A stretch of DNA of 64,000 nucleotides from an uncultured Lachnospiraceae bacterium. GTDB taxonomy: Bacteria; Bacillota_A; Clostridia; Lachnospirales; Lachnospiraceae. The notes below the pieces were generated by a model. The model was not told where the DNA came from and did not search any database. It saw only the letters and a program-made list of their open reading frames with translations. How positions within the stretch are numbered: position 1 is the stretch's first letter; each line of letters opens with the position of its first letter. Shown one piece after another: positions 1 to 9,659 of the stretch. The translations under genes and the position numbers were made by a program. The stretch covers positions 4,089 to 68,088 of the forward strand of contig CAJUGZ010000001.1 of assembly GCA_910585855.1 (NCBI GenBank), read 5' to 3'.

Positions 1-483
1 ACCTTCCACTGAGTAAACATGTCCTGTTCTATAACTCTCTGGATTCTGAGTAATATCTGCTGCTTCAGCAGAAAGTCGCTCCTCTAATTCCGAAAAAGAC
101 ACGTTCTGCTGCCAGCCAAGCCAGCCATCTTCTGTCAGTACATTAAAATACCCCCCCACATTTGAATTGTAAGGACGCCAAAATATTGTTCTACAGTTTT
201 CAAATTCCACTGGATGATTAAAAACTTCCAAATACCCCTCTTCTCCAGCTGGAGAATTTTCTGCCTTTTTGACATAATAAATTCCATTTTCTTCTACTGT
301 CAGCAAATCTGCTTCTTCCAGATTTCTTGAATAACGATTTTCTTTCTCTAATGCTCCTGCTGCCTCTTTTAAAAATAAATCATTATGAAGTAACGTAGTA
401 AATAAAGCATTAAAAAGATCCGCATGAGCTGGATAAGTTGGCAGTAATTTTTCCAATACAGCCGTAAATTTCTTTTCTTCCAT
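1..483 (-). CDS. Phage tail fibre/receptor-region protein, truncated by window edge
   Basis: An open frame starts at ATG 483 and stays open to position 1 (161 codons seen), so the C-terminus is missing. The N-terminus begins MEEKKFTAVLEKLLPTY and continues without clear domains; a Trp-rich stretch (EDGWLGWQQ) lies near the visible end. It is the most distal gene of the tail operon, directly after the collar-fibre gene, where phages keep fibre, fibre-chaperone or receptor-binding genes. Function is inferred from position only. Confidence 0.55.
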   Translation of the reverse strand, partial: MEEKKFTAVLEKLLPTYPAHADLFNALFTTLLHNDLFLKEAAGALEKENRYSRNLEEADLLTVEENGIYYVKKAENSPAGEEGYLEVFNHPVEFENCRTIFWRPYNSNVGGYFNVLTEDGWLGWQQNVSFSELEERLSAEAADITQNPESYRTGHVYSVEG

Positions 484-495
484 ACCATTCCCCCG

Positions 496-870
496 TTAGA
501 AAACCTCGTCCATATTAAGATCAAATTCCATATCGCCGTCTTTACCCTTTTGCAAAAAACTTTTATAAGCAACTAAACTTCCCTCTGAATCATATAATCC
601 AATCTCATTAATATAAGCATCCACCAGCTCATTTTTTTCCAATTTAACGGTATACCGTGCCGTTGTTTCTTCAGGATAAGTAATTTTTACAGGCTTTCTT
701 AATAATTCATGATACAATGCTGTTTCTTCTCCTGTCGTTTCCACTACTATTCCCTGCTCTATTGCACCATCTCCAATCGCCATCTCTATGATCGGTGGCA
801 ATGTCTTATCGCCTGCATGTGCTTTACATAATTTTGTCCGTCCTACTAAGGTAATCACTCCAACTGCCAT
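496..870 (-). CDS. Phage tail-collar fibre-type protein
   Basis: A 124-residue protein. The start chosen is MAVGVITLVG at 870, just behind an AAGGAG-like site; an upstream ATG at 894 would only add eight residues overlapping the previous gene. The segment with IGDGA and the later NEIGLYDSEGSLVAYKSF resembles the N-terminal tail-collar domain (DUF3751 type) that attaches P2-like fibres to the baseplate. It lies between tail protein I and a distal fibre gene, as in P2-like operons. The protein is short, so it may be an attachment adaptor rather than a full fibre. Confidence 0.65.
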   Translation of the reverse strand: MAVGVITLVGRTKLCKAHAGDKTLPPIIEMAIGDGAIEQGIVVETTGEETALYHELLRKPVKITYPEETTARYTVKLEKNELVDAYINEIGLYDSEGSLVAYKSFLQKGKDGDMEFDLNMDEVF

Positions 871-890
871 TTTTTGCTCCTTTCTATAAA

Positions 891-1994
891 TCATAAATCA
901 TGATGGAAAACAGCCGCATCCATAATTCGACTTCCATCTAAACATTCGCTTCCATCTAAAAACCATAAATCCTTTTCAATCACTAAATCCCCTTCTACCT
1001 CCATCTCCTGCTGCACTGTTCCTTGCACTGTCATTCTTGATTCCAAATTTTCTTCAAAAACAACGGAAGATACGATCTCCATTTGTGCATCATATTCCTC
1101 AGCTACACAGCAATCCATCTGCATCAATAATCTACTGATTTCTGTAGCAAACGCCTGTTTGAACTCACCTTGTATCTGTATTTGCAGCGGATAAAACTCC
1201 ATCAGCTCTTCCCCTTCATAGCCATCTAGTGTATCTGTTCCGTCCAACTCCCATGTACCATCTAAAAACAGATAGGATTGATTTGCCCGTGGATAAAAGT
1301 CAAACGAAAAAATCATTTCATTTTCATAATGAGAAGATACTAAAGCATCAGAAAGCAACTCTAATTTTTCAAATGAAAAACCTATCTCTTTCTTGATTTC
1401 TGCATTTATAAAAAGAGCAAGAGGATATTCATGAAACCATACAGGAATATCACCCGTAATCTTCAAAGAAGATTCCTGCAATATTTTTGCATAAAACTCA
1501 TAAAAGAACTTATAAAGGATTTTGTCTAAATGCGAACTAGCCCGTTTAATCTTCTTTAACAATCGTTTTAATTCTGCATGTCGTTTTGGGTCAATCTCCA
1601 AATCTGAGAATTGTATTTGAAAATAACCGGGATCTCCTTCATATTCAAACCACTCAATCACTGTCCCGCTCCCACAAATACAAGTTAGCATATTTTCTAC
1701 TGCAGACACTGTTCCGGCTCTTTCATAAAAGATCAATGCATTTTTAACAAGTCCTCTTTTTACCTCAATCGAAAAAGAATTATCATAATAAGGGGCTCTT
1801 AATTCTACGGCTAATAAATCCAATGCACTCTCCTGAAGCTGATCAATTCCTGCATAAATCATGGAACAATTCATATATTGTAGCAGCCTACGATTCGCCA
1901 TCTGAATCGAATAACTGATTGCCTGTACTTTTGGATTCTCTCGAAAAAGCAACGGAAGAATCTGAAGAATCTCACTATCATAAAATTCAATCAT
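891..1994 (-). CDS. Phage tail protein I (P2 gpI-like)
   Basis: The N-terminal ~150 residues (MIEFYDSEILQILPLLF, then LDLLAVELRAPYYD) match the pattern of P2 gpI, a baseplate-wedge protein of contractile tails. The rest (total about 367 residues) contains repeated LDGxxxLDG motifs (LFLDGTWELDGTDTLDG and WFLDGSECLDGSRIMD), which look like short repeats used by tail-surface proteins. The start at 1994 is preceded by GGAGG and overlaps the end of gpJ by 8 bases, implying translational coupling. It is longer than P2 gpI (about 176 residues), so the C-terminal half is an added domain. Confidence 0.8.
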   Translation of the reverse strand: MIEFYDSEILQILPLLFRENPKVQAISYSIQMANRRLLQYMNCSMIYAGIDQLQESALDLLAVELRAPYYDNSFSIEVKRGLVKNALIFYERAGTVSAVENMLTCICGSGTVIEWFEYEGDPGYFQIQFSDLEIDPKRHAELKRLLKKIKRASSHLDKILYKFFYEFYAKILQESSLKITGDIPVWFHEYPLALFINAEIKKEIGFSFEKLELLSDALVSSHYENEMIFSFDFYPRANQSYLFLDGTWELDGTDTLDGYEGEELMEFYPLQIQIQGEFKQAFATEISRLLMQMDCCVAEEYDAQMEIVSSVVFEENLESRMTVQGTVQQEMEVEGDLVIEKDLWFLDGSECLDGSRIMDAAVFHHDL

Positions 1995-3135
1995 CCTCAA
2001 TGCCTCCATATGTAAGATTTATACTTTGACACTTCGCAATACTAGTTTCTGATACAACCCCATCTTCTGGCTCTTTAATTTTTAATCTCTTAATTCCAGA
2101 CTGCATCACATACTGCACCAAAGCAGAAGTATTAATATCCCTTCCAATTTTTGTGTCCTGCCAGCGAAGAAACGCCTGCACTTGTTCTTCTACTTCTTTT
2201 TGTATTTCTGTCGCCCTGCCCTTATCTGAAGCATTGATATAATATTCTATATCAACCTGATAAGGAACAATTTCCGGTGCAGAAACCATAAGGACATCTG
2301 TCATAGGTCGAACTGTTTTCCCAGAAAGGTATTCTTTTAAAGTACGAATTACTTCTTCTGTCGGAAACTCTCCATCCTGCATAACAAAATAAATTTCTAC
2401 TTCATATGGTACATTTGAAACAACTTTAATGTCCTCAATATTTGAATTACAACGCCTCGCTAAACTAATATAAGCATCTTCTGAACCAGCAACGGAACTT
2501 TCCGATCCGGCAAGAAAAATTCTTTCTGCAAATGCCTCATCGCTCTCTATCTCAGCACCACCATCTGACTGAGTAAGATTTATCACCTTCTGAATATAAG
2601 GAACTAAATCCATCATCCGACTGATCTCTCCTGCCAAAAATCCATTTCCAACCGTTCCCTTCTCTGAACATTCCGCCGAAACATCTACAAAAAGGTTTCC
2701 TGCTTTAATTTCTGTATATTCTGTTGTATAAAAATAAAAATTTCCTGCTGCAGGTGATATACGAGAACCTTTCGGAATCTGTGTTGTCGTTTCTCGTTCC
2801 ACTTCTAAAGAAAACCGCATCATTGTTTTTGCTCTTTTTTCTTTCTCCCGCACTAACCCTCGTAATGCGGCCAGCTGATCCAAATAATCACCACTGGAAT
2901 ATTTCAAAAGATTCTTTTTTGCCTGAATGTCTATATACTGCATTGCCTGATAAAGCTGCAAGCTACAAGCATATAAAATCAATCGTTCCTCATCTGCCTT
3001 CTCTAAAACACATGACTCTCCTGTCAGTTCTTTATAACGATTTTGATAATCAGTAATCATCTGACTTTGCAATTCTTCTATTGTCATTCGATCAATAAAA
3101 CTAATATCTTTTAATTTTTCTAATTCCGAAATCAT
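1987..3135 (-). CDS. Baseplate assembly protein J (P2 gpJ-like)
   Basis: A 382-residue protein of the baseplate J family, the wedge protein at the edge of contractile baseplates. Typical features are the N-terminal stretch with SGDYLDQLAALRGL, the RFSLEVERETTTQIPKGSRI beta segment, and the central DGGAEIESDEAFAERIFLA motif followed by AGSEDAYISLARR. Gene order U-V-W-J-I is that of P2-like phages with gpD and gpX upstream. Family assignment is firm. Confidence 0.88.
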   Translation of the reverse strand: MISELEKLKDISFIDRMTIEELQSQMITDYQNRYKELTGESCVLEKADEERLILYACSLQLYQAMQYIDIQAKKNLLKYSSGDYLDQLAALRGLVREKEKRAKTMMRFSLEVERETTTQIPKGSRISPAAGNFYFYTTEYTEIKAGNLFVDVSAECSEKGTVGNGFLAGEISRMMDLVPYIQKVINLTQSDGGAEIESDEAFAERIFLAGSESSVAGSEDAYISLARRCNSNIEDIKVVSNVPYEVEIYFVMQDGEFPTEEVIRTLKEYLSGKTVRPMTDVLMVSAPEIVPYQVDIEYYINASDKGRATEIQKEVEEQVQAFLRWQDTKIGRDINTSALVQYVMQSGIKRLKIKEPEDGVVSETSIAKCQSINLTYGGIEDD

Positions 3136-3155
3136 TTCACCAGCTCCTCTGCTGC

Positions 3156-3440
3156 CTACACAACTTTTAAATGAATAGTCGGTAAGATGCTTCCATCTGC
3201 ATTTGTTAGAAAAGTGACCTCTGTCACTTCCACTTCTTTCACATACCTCTTAGTTTTTTGAATCACATCTAATGCATAACGATTCTTTGCCGCTTCTGGC
3301 GGAAGATCAAGAACACTCCCATCTAATCCAAACCCTCGATCCAACGGCTGTGTTCCTTCTATAATAGAATACAAATTCATCAGACGTTTTCGTGTTCTCT
3401 CTGATATACGTTCTCCTTTTAAATTTGGAAATTGAAACAT
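3156..3440 (-). CDS. Baseplate wedge protein W / gp25-like
   Basis: A 94-residue protein. The start MFQFPNLKGERIS at 3440 is preceded by AAGGAG at good spacing; the longer frame upstream overlaps gpU and lacks a ribosome site. GFGLDGSVLDLPPEAAKNRYALDVIQKTKRY is the typical T4 gp25/P2 gpW lysozyme-like wedge signature seen in all contractile tails. The C-terminal VTFLTNADGSILPTIHLKV forms the expected beta-rich end. Confidence 0.8.
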   Translation of the reverse strand: MFQFPNLKGERISERTRKRLMNLYSIIEGTQPLDRGFGLDGSVLDLPPEAAKNRYALDVIQKTKRYVKEVEVTEVTFLTNADGSILPTIHLKVV

Positions 3441-3454
3441 CTCTTCTCCTTCCC

Positions 3455-3853
3455 TTACGCATATTCTTCTAACGTTAAATTCAGTTTTGCCTGCATCAAT
3501 TCTCCACCTTGAAAAATAGACTCCCATGTTTCGCTCATCGATGTAATCCGGTAAGGACCAGAGCCAACCTGTTTTCCATTTACAACAAGTAAATTCACTT
3601 CTCCCATTTTTACTGCCTCTTCTATACTCTCTAATACCTCCCGGGGCTTTACACCAAGCGTAGCTAGTAGTGTGATTTGAAAAGTAATCTTATCTAAAGC
3701 CGGTCCTAAAAACTCTGCTGCCTGTCGATCCCCAATGCTATTATGTAATGTCCATCTTCCAGCTACTGTTCTTTTAAAATCAGAAAAGGTCAAAAATCTT
3801 TTATCATTCACTTCAAAAATAATTCTTTCTCCCAGATTTCCCACTTGTCCCAT
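3455..3853 (-). CDS. Phage tail protein U (P2 gpU-like)
   Basis: A 132-residue protein with the gpU pattern: an early FEVNDKRFLTFSDF, a central GPALDKITFQITLLATLGVKPREVL, and a C-terminal region ending LNLTLEEYA. gpU caps or terminates P2-like tails. It sits immediately before the baseplate W gene and after gpV, as expected. Confidence 0.75.
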   Translation of the reverse strand: MGQVGNLGERIIFEVNDKRFLTFSDFKRTVAGRWTLHNSIGDRQAAEFLGPALDKITFQITLLATLGVKPREVLESIEEAVKMGEVNLLVVNGKQVGSGPYRITSMSETWESIFQGGELMQAKLNLTLEEYA

Positions 3854-3865
3854 TTATGATCCCTC

Positions 3866-4255
3866 TTAATGATACTTACTCAACTGTTCTATTTTTTCTT
3901 TCATCCGCAACAAATCTGATACAGAAATCGAACCTGAAGGAGTTGTAAATGTCATATCCTCCTTAGTAGCAAAAGCACTGCAACCATCTGTCATTTCTTT
4001 TTTAAAATCTCCCTTTGTCATCCCCGGCGCATGTTCTTTATTCCATACTGTTCCAATGCAAATCCCCTTCTCTGTTCCACCCGGATGTACGGTAATCACC
4101 ATCTCTCCTATTCGTGGCATCCGATACTCTCCATTTGCCAAAAAAGGAAACCAGTTAGCAGATACCTTTTCTCCCGAATCTGTATATAAGATTTTCACCA
4201 TCCCATTTACATCATCAACAGAATTTACTTTTCCGATTCTCACCCAATCACCCAT
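3866..4255 (-). CDS. Baseplate spike protein V (OB-fold)
   Basis: A 129-residue protein. The N-terminal segment (WVRIGKVNSVDDVNGMVKILYTDSGEKVSANWFPFL, then MPRIGEMVITVHPGG) is the OB-fold of gpV/gp5-type spike proteins that tip the tail tube. The C-terminus (FTTPSGSISVSDLLRMKEKIEQL) is a short helix rather than the long beta helix of P2 gpV, so the membrane-piercing spike is small or completed by another protein. Start and end abut the gpU and gpD genes. Confidence 0.72.
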   Translation of the reverse strand: MGDWVRIGKVNSVDDVNGMVKILYTDSGEKVSANWFPFLANGEYRMPRIGEMVITVHPGGTEKGICIGTVWNKEHAPGMTKGDFKKEMTDGCSAFATKEDMTFTTPSGSISVSDLLRMKEKIEQLSKYH

Positions 4256-4259
4256 ACTT

Positions 4260-5468
4260 CTACTCCTCCGGAATTACTAATTTCTGTCCCGGCCAGATCC
4301 AATGTCCGTTGTCGGAACTACGCTTTCCATGTTTTTTTGCAGTTTCCTCGATTGACTCTTGATTTGCATTATAAATAACTGTATGTTTTATCCCACTTCC
4401 ATAAAATTTTTTTGCAATCCCCCATAGAGTATCACCAGAAACAACAATATAAATATCGCCCTCTGTTCCTTCCTCTGCTCCATCCACTTCATCTGGAATT
4501 CGCCTTGCTGTAACAGACACCTTATAGCCAGAAGACAAACTATGCTTCACTGTGTTTAAAAAGTATTTTCCACTTATTTTTCCTAATCCGGTAATATTTA
4601 CAGTAGAAGCTGCAGTAAGAAAGATTGGAACTTTTAAAGTAAACTGCAGTGTTGTCATATTCCGATTCGCTTCTTTTAACTGTGCCTCCGCCTGTAGTTT
4701 GGCATCTACCTCACTGTCTGCCTTTCCGCTTAATTCCAAAATACGTTCTCCACCTCCTACAGACGCTTCATAAGTTTTCCCATTTTCCGGATCAGTATAA
4801 GACATTTTCGCTCCTGTATAACTACCCTCAATTTCCGTCCGATAACTCCAAGACTGCATATCTTTCTGCGAAATTTCTGCAACAGCAGGCTTCTTTTCAT
4901 ATTCTTCCTCATCATAAAGAATAATTTTCTCAGAATACACCTTCCGGTTAAATCCATAATTTTTACAAAGCTGCTGCAAAAACTCTGCATCCGTCTGCTT
5001 CTCTTGTTCAATCGAAGAAAGTGAAACGGTTCTTTGAGAATCATAAATCAAACTCACTCCTGCATTACTCGCAATCTCTGCTGCCAGATCCTTTAAAGTA
5101 ATATGATTCCAAGTATTTTTCTTCTTTGTTGATTTAAAAGAAGAGGAAATTGGAGCAGAAACTGCTTGAACGGTACAGGTAAGAGGGCTTCCTTGAAAAG
5201 ATAATTCATCAATTAAAAATGTCCCACATACCAAAGCCTCTGCTGCTCCATTCTCATAACGAATCAAAGAAGCATCCATTTTATCTTCTTTTTCCGGCAT
5301 CCATGAATCTAACCATCTAGCATCTATATTTTTCAAAGTTAAACTAATGCGATCACTCTCATCCGTTGCTTTATCTGTATAAGAAAAATTCTCCACATAG
5401 GTTTTTATTTCTTCTGAAATATTTTTTCCTTGATAAGCAACACTCAGCTCTGTTCTTCGTGCCTCCAT
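4260..5468 (-). CDS. Late control protein D (baseplate hub) with C-terminal LysM domain
   Basis: About 402 residues. The start MEARRTELSVAYQGKNISEEI at 5468 follows GGAGG and lies 1 base from the gpX stop. Residues ~1-330 match the gpD/VgrG hub fold (GTFLIDELSFQGSP, then DAEFLQQLCKNYGFN). The last ~55 residues (IYIVVSGDTLWGIAKKFYGSG...IWPGQKLVIPEE) form a LysM motif. In many Firmicute myophages LysM sits on a separate protein; here it is fused to the hub, presumably binding peptidoglycan during puncture. Confidence 0.82.
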   Translation of the reverse strand: MEARRTELSVAYQGKNISEEIKTYVENFSYTDKATDESDRISLTLKNIDARWLDSWMPEKEDKMDASLIRYENGAAEALVCGTFLIDELSFQGSPLTCTVQAVSAPISSSFKSTKKKNTWNHITLKDLAAEIASNAGVSLIYDSQRTVSLSSIEQEKQTDAEFLQQLCKNYGFNRKVYSEKIILYDEEEYEKKPAVAEISQKDMQSWSYRTEIEGSYTGAKMSYTDPENGKTYEASVGGGERILELSGKADSEVDAKLQAEAQLKEANRNMTTLQFTLKVPIFLTAASTVNITGLGKISGKYFLNTVKHSLSSGYKVSVTARRIPDEVDGAEEGTEGDIYIVVSGDTLWGIAKKFYGSGIKHTVIYNANQESIEETAKKHGKRSSDNGHWIWPGQKLVIPEE

Positions 5469-5469
5469 C

Positions 5470-5679
5470 TCATTTCCTCCATGGCGGCAGTTCAATCTTA
5501 CTGCCAACTTCTAATTCAGGCGTTTTTACTAATACTCCATCTGGAAAAATAAAATAAGAAATCAAATCTGGATTCTGCTCCATTAGAAAACCTGCTTTTG
5601 TTTCATCCTGATAGACAGCCTTCGCAATCTGATCCCAAGTCTGTCCCTGTATAGTTCGATAAATCAAACTGTTCATCAA
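5470..5679 (-). CDS. Phage tail protein X (LysM-like)
   Basis: A 69-residue protein. IYRTIQGQTWDQIAKAVYQDE followed by LMEQNPDLISYFIFPDGVLVKTPEL is the standard gpX signature, a LysM-like fold that may bind peptidoglycan or join the tube to the hub. Its start overlaps the tape-measure stop by four bases (ATGA), indicating coupled translation. Confidence 0.85.
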   Translation of the reverse strand: MMNSLIYRTIQGQTWDQIAKAVYQDETKAGFLMEQNPDLISYFIFPDGVLVKTPELEVGSKIELPPWRK

Positions 5680-8600
5680 GTCGTCACCTCTCCTAAAGAA
5701 AATCGCTTTTGATTTCTTAAAAACCGTAAAAGATGTTCTTCAAATTCATCCTCCGACATTTTCACTGTTTCCTTAATTTTTTCCTCTAATCCCCCCGAAT
5801 CAGATTGAATCTGAAAAACCGGATTATAGAAAAACTGATAATTTTGATCTCCCAAATTTGTCTGTTCCTGCAAAGCAGAAAGAGCCTCTTCTGCTCGGCT
5901 TTTCGTCTGAAGAAAAGACATCTGCTCCACGATATTATTGATTTTACTAGAATAAAATCCTCCTCTATCTCCCTCTATACTAGAACGTATGTTCTTATCT
6001 TCACTTGATGAGAAAAAGCCAAGAGCTGCACCAGACTGCATCCAAATCTCCCTTGCCTGTTCTGGTCTACTAAAAGGAATCACTGCTTCTGCTCCTTCTT
6101 CTGCAATTTGTGCCAAATGCGGTATTGTAAAAATTCCACCTTCGGCATGTGCAGATACTGGAATAGATGTGACTATTACAGGCTGCTCATTATTTATAAA
6201 AGAAGATTCCTGACTCCAAATAGAATAATCAAAATGTCCTCCATTTTCTTGTTCTATTTGCTTTACAATCTGATAAATATTTTGGTTTTGTTTTGACTCT
6301 GCAGCATAGGAAGCTGTACTTTGATAAGAATTTGTCAAATCTTTATTGGAAATGAAAGAAGTAATCTCTTCACTTTGCCGTTGAATCCATTCAGAATTTT
6401 CAATGTTTTGCACATTTTGATTTTTCTGAATCAATCCTAACATCTGTCCAGATTGTAGCCAAATCTCCCTTGCCTGTTCCGGTCGCTTAAAAGGAATAAC
6501 TGCCTCTGGCCCTTCTTCTGCAAATTGTGCAATGTGCGGAGTTGTAAAAATTCCACCTTCAGCATGTCCTTCTATTCCTTTCAAATCTTCTAACGATTTT
6601 TTGGAAACGTTTCCGGCAAAACTTTCCTGCATAGCAGATCTTGATCGACCTGCCCAAGAAATTTCTGTAGGAAGTCCAGTAGAATTACTTTTTACCCGAA
6701 TCTCCAAATTTGCGTTTACAGTTGCCTGAATTCCTGATGCAAAAACATCCCGAAATTTTTGTTGCGTATGATGATACAAATCATTGATTCCCTCATCTAA
6801 AGTTGCTCTTCCGGTTTCAATTCCTTTGTGAACTTGCTCTGGCATCGCAATTCCTTGTTCTAAAAGATAATCAATTACTTCTTGATAGGCTTCATTGCCT
6901 TCTGCTGCTTCGCCAAGATAATAATAAAGTCCATCTATATCTCCAGCGAGTGCTTTTAATAAATATGTCTTTGTAATTCCTTCCGAAACTGCCTTTGGAA
7001 CTGCTTCACCTTTTTCTAAATAAAGATCTCGTAACTCTTCCAATTTAGGAAGTTCCTCTTCCATTGGTAAAAGTAAGGAATCAATCGCTGCTCTAGTTTC
7101 CTGATCCAATCCACTCTCACGAAAATCTTTTACTATAGCATCCAAATAGGCAGCTGGACGCTCCGCCCACTCTTGTAAGCTAGATTCCGTAAAATATTTA
7201 TCTAAAATCTCATCAAAACTTTGTATTGCGTCTTCTGCTTCTGGATAGAGTTTTAAAATTGTATCTGTCTGAAACCGAATTGCTTCCGTCCGACTCTCTG
7301 TTATATTAGATAAATAATTTTCATAAAATTCATTTGCTCCAAACTCATATTGTTCTTGTGTTATCTCACCACTTTGCTTTGCAGAACTCAACGCTGCTAA
7401 CTCTTTTATATGAACTTCCCGATATGCTTCATCTGATTCAGCTACTTTTTGTGCTAATTCTTCCTGTGTTGCCTGAAAACTTTCAACATCTATATCTTTT
7501 CCAGAAAGTTCCATTTCAAGAGCCTTGAACTCAGCCTCCTGCTCACTAGCGACAATCGCCTTCTGAATATTTGCCATTTGTTGCTGAAGTTCCGATATGA
7601 CTTTTGCTTCGTCAATCGTAAGTAAACCATCCGAAAAAGCCTCTGTCACAGCAACATTTAACATTCCCCCAAGGCGTTCTAATTCACTATAACTGTTCTC
7701 ATAAAAAGAATTAATCTGATTAACGATCGTTTGTCGTTCAATATCACCCTCTGCAAAAACAGCTAGATGCAGACTTAATGCATATTGTTCCTGTCGCAAA
7801 AGATCCTTTGTCTGCCAAATATATTCCTGAATCTCTTCCTGATAGCTTTCCTTATCTTCTTCCGAAAGCTCCATCCCAATCGAGAGCTTCCAGTTCATCT
7901 TATTAATCGCATTTACACTATCCTGAATATTCTTTTGAATCGCATCTGACTTTCCAAATTCCTCCAATGCCTGTTGTGCAGCTTTTAAACCCCTGCTACC
8001 AGTCAAATATTCTGCTACTTCTTGAATTTCAGACATGGAAAGAGAAATCTCTCCAAAATGCTCTGCTAGATTTTGATTTTTTAAATCTTCACTAGCTATC
8101 TTCATATGAGCAACTGCTCCGCCTACTACACCAATAGCAGCAGCTACACCAGCAATTCCTGCTGCAACTGGATTTGTAAAAACCAAGGCAGCAGCTTTCA
8201 TTGCCTTTGTTAAAGACAAAACGCCGGATGTTACTTTATAAGCCACAATAACAGATCCAATCGCTGCAATCCCATCCGCAATAACAGCTGGATGCTCAAA
8301 AAACCAGCCTCCTACTGCTCGAAGCGGCTCGGACATTTCCCAAAATACACCTATTACTTCTTTTAACTGTCGAATAGCAACTGGAACTTTCTTTATAATT
8401 CCATCCGAAACCTTCTCAATGACATGACTTGATTTTAATTCTCGTGTGGCAGCGGAAACAAACTCCGTAATAAGCTGTGTTCCCTGACGCAAAGGCTCTT
8501 TTATCTCGTCATAAATTTCAATTCCAAGCCCCTCTGCTGCACTTTTTAAAAGCGTCAAATCTCCTCTCAAATTATCAAGTCGAATTCCTGCCATAGCTTT

Positions 8601-9659
8601 GGCTGCTCCAGAAGAATCTTCAATCGCTACCTGTAACTTTCGATAATCTGCTTCACTTGCATTTACAATAGAAAGTAACCCTGACATTGCTGTTTTCCCA
8701 GCAATACTTTCCGCATTAGCAGCCTGCTCACTTTCTGTCATTTGCGCAAAAGCAAATCTTAAATCATCCATGACTTCATGAAGTTCTCGCATACTACCAT
8801 CTGCATTCGTAGAAGAAATCTCTAAATCACCAAATGCAGCTGCACTTAGCTTCGTTCCAGATGCCATCTCTACCATGATTTTCCGAAGTTGTGTACCAGC
8901 CATTTCTGATTTAATACCAGCGTTTGCCATAAGTCCGGCATAAGTAGCCACATCCTTTATGTCATAGCCAAGCGATCCTGCAATAGAAGCTGCATACTTA
9001 AAAGTTTCACCCATCATCGCCACATTAGTATTTGAATTGCTAGAGGCAGCAGCTAAAACATCTGCAAACTCAGCCGTATCTGATGCCGCAAGTCCAAATG
9101 CAGTTAGTGCATCTGTCACAATATCTGCTGTTGTTCCAAGATCCTCTCCAGAGGCAGCAGCCAAATTTAAAAGCGGATCAATTCCATCTAGCATATCCTG
9201 TGTCTTCCAGCCAGCCATTGCCATATATTCCATGGCTTCGCCTGCTTCTGTTGCAGAAAAAGCAGTGTTTTCTCCTAACTCTTTTGCTTTTTCCGTCAAA
9301 TCCTCAAATTCACTTCCAGAAGCTCCGCTGATCGCCTGTACAGTAGACATTTGTGCTTCAAAATCGCTTCCGACTGTAACAGAGGCAGCAGCAATCGCTG
9401 CTGTAGCAACAGTCGCCACTTCTGCAGCTTGTGCTATTGCATGAAAAGTGTTTTCTGCAAAACCAGAGAGTTTTTCAAATCCTCCTCTTGTCGATTCAAA
9501 ACTTTCTGAAAAAGAATGTTTGACATCATTGCTTGAAACAACAGCATGTCTTGCGATCTTATTTAATTCTGATTTTGTAGTAGAAACCGATGCAGGAAGT
9601 GATTTTGCAATTTCTCCTGCAATTTTAATCGCAATTTCATATTCTTTTCTGCTTGCCAC
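5676..9659 (-). CDS. Phage tail tape measure protein
   Basis: A 1327-residue protein starting at GTG 9659 inside the end of the E' frame. Residues ~90-330 (GSDFEAQMSTVQAISGASGSEF, then LGENTAFSATEAGEAMEYMAMAGW) are the tape-measure domain. Hydrophobic stretches at ~460-530 probably insert in the host membrane on ejection, and a long helical region follows. Near the C-terminus a ~45-residue module starting AEGGIFT.PH.AQ.AEEG.EAVIPF is present twice, at about residues 1032 and 1168. A common rule of about 1.5 angstrom per residue would suggest a tail near 0.2 micrometre. Confidence 0.9.
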   Translation of the reverse strand: MASRKEYEIAIKIAGEIAKSLPASVSTTKSELNKIARHAVVSSNDVKHSFSESFESTRGGFEKLSGFAENTFHAIAQAAEVATVATAAIAAASVTVGSDFEAQMSTVQAISGASGSEFEDLTEKAKELGENTAFSATEAGEAMEYMAMAGWKTQDMLDGIDPLLNLAAASGEDLGTTADIVTDALTAFGLAASDTAEFADVLAAASSNSNTNVAMMGETFKYAASIAGSLGYDIKDVATYAGLMANAGIKSEMAGTQLRKIMVEMASGTKLSAAAFGDLEISSTNADGSMRELHEVMDDLRFAFAQMTESEQAANAESIAGKTAMSGLLSIVNASEADYRKLQVAIEDSSGAAKAMAGIRLDNLRGDLTLLKSAAEGLGIEIYDEIKEPLRQGTQLITEFVSAATRELKSSHVIEKVSDGIIKKVPVAIRQLKEVIGVFWEMSEPLRAVGGWFFEHPAVIADGIAAIGSVIVAYKVTSGVLSLTKAMKAAALVFTNPVAAGIAGVAAAIGVVGGAVAHMKIASEDLKNQNLAEHFGEISLSMSEIQEVAEYLTGSRGLKAAQQALEEFGKSDAIQKNIQDSVNAINKMNWKLSIGMELSEEDKESYQEEIQEYIWQTKDLLRQEQYALSLHLAVFAEGDIERQTIVNQINSFYENSYSELERLGGMLNVAVTEAFSDGLLTIDEAKVISELQQQMANIQKAIVASEQEAEFKALEMELSGKDIDVESFQATQEELAQKVAESDEAYREVHIKELAALSSAKQSGEITQEQYEFGANEFYENYLSNITESRTEAIRFQTDTILKLYPEAEDAIQSFDEILDKYFTESSLQEWAERPAAYLDAIVKDFRESGLDQETRAAIDSLLLPMEEELPKLEELRDLYLEKGEAVPKAVSEGITKTYLLKALAGDIDGLYYYLGEAAEGNEAYQEVIDYLLEQGIAMPEQVHKGIETGRATLDEGINDLYHHTQQKFRDVFASGIQATVNANLEIRVKSNSTGLPTEISWAGRSRSAMQESFAGNVSKKSLEDLKGIEGHAEGGIFTTPHIAQFAEEGPEAVIPFKRPEQAREIWLQSGQMLGLIQKNQNVQNIENSEWIQRQSEEITSFISNKDLTNSYQSTASYAAESKQNQNIYQIVKQIEQENGGHFDYSIWSQESSFINNEQPVIVTSIPVSAHAEGGIFTIPHLAQIAEEGAEAVIPFSRPEQAREIWMQSGAALGFFSSSEDKNIRSSIEGDRGGFYSSKINNIVEQMSFLQTKSRAEEALSALQEQTNLGDQNYQFFYNPVFQIQSDSGGLEEKIKETVKMSEDEFEEHLLRFLRNQKRFSLGEVTT

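Noticed and set aside
3156..3527. Longer start for the baseplate W gene
   Set aside because: The extra 29 residues overlap gpU, lack a ribosome site and are absent from the family; the start at 3440 has AAGGAG.
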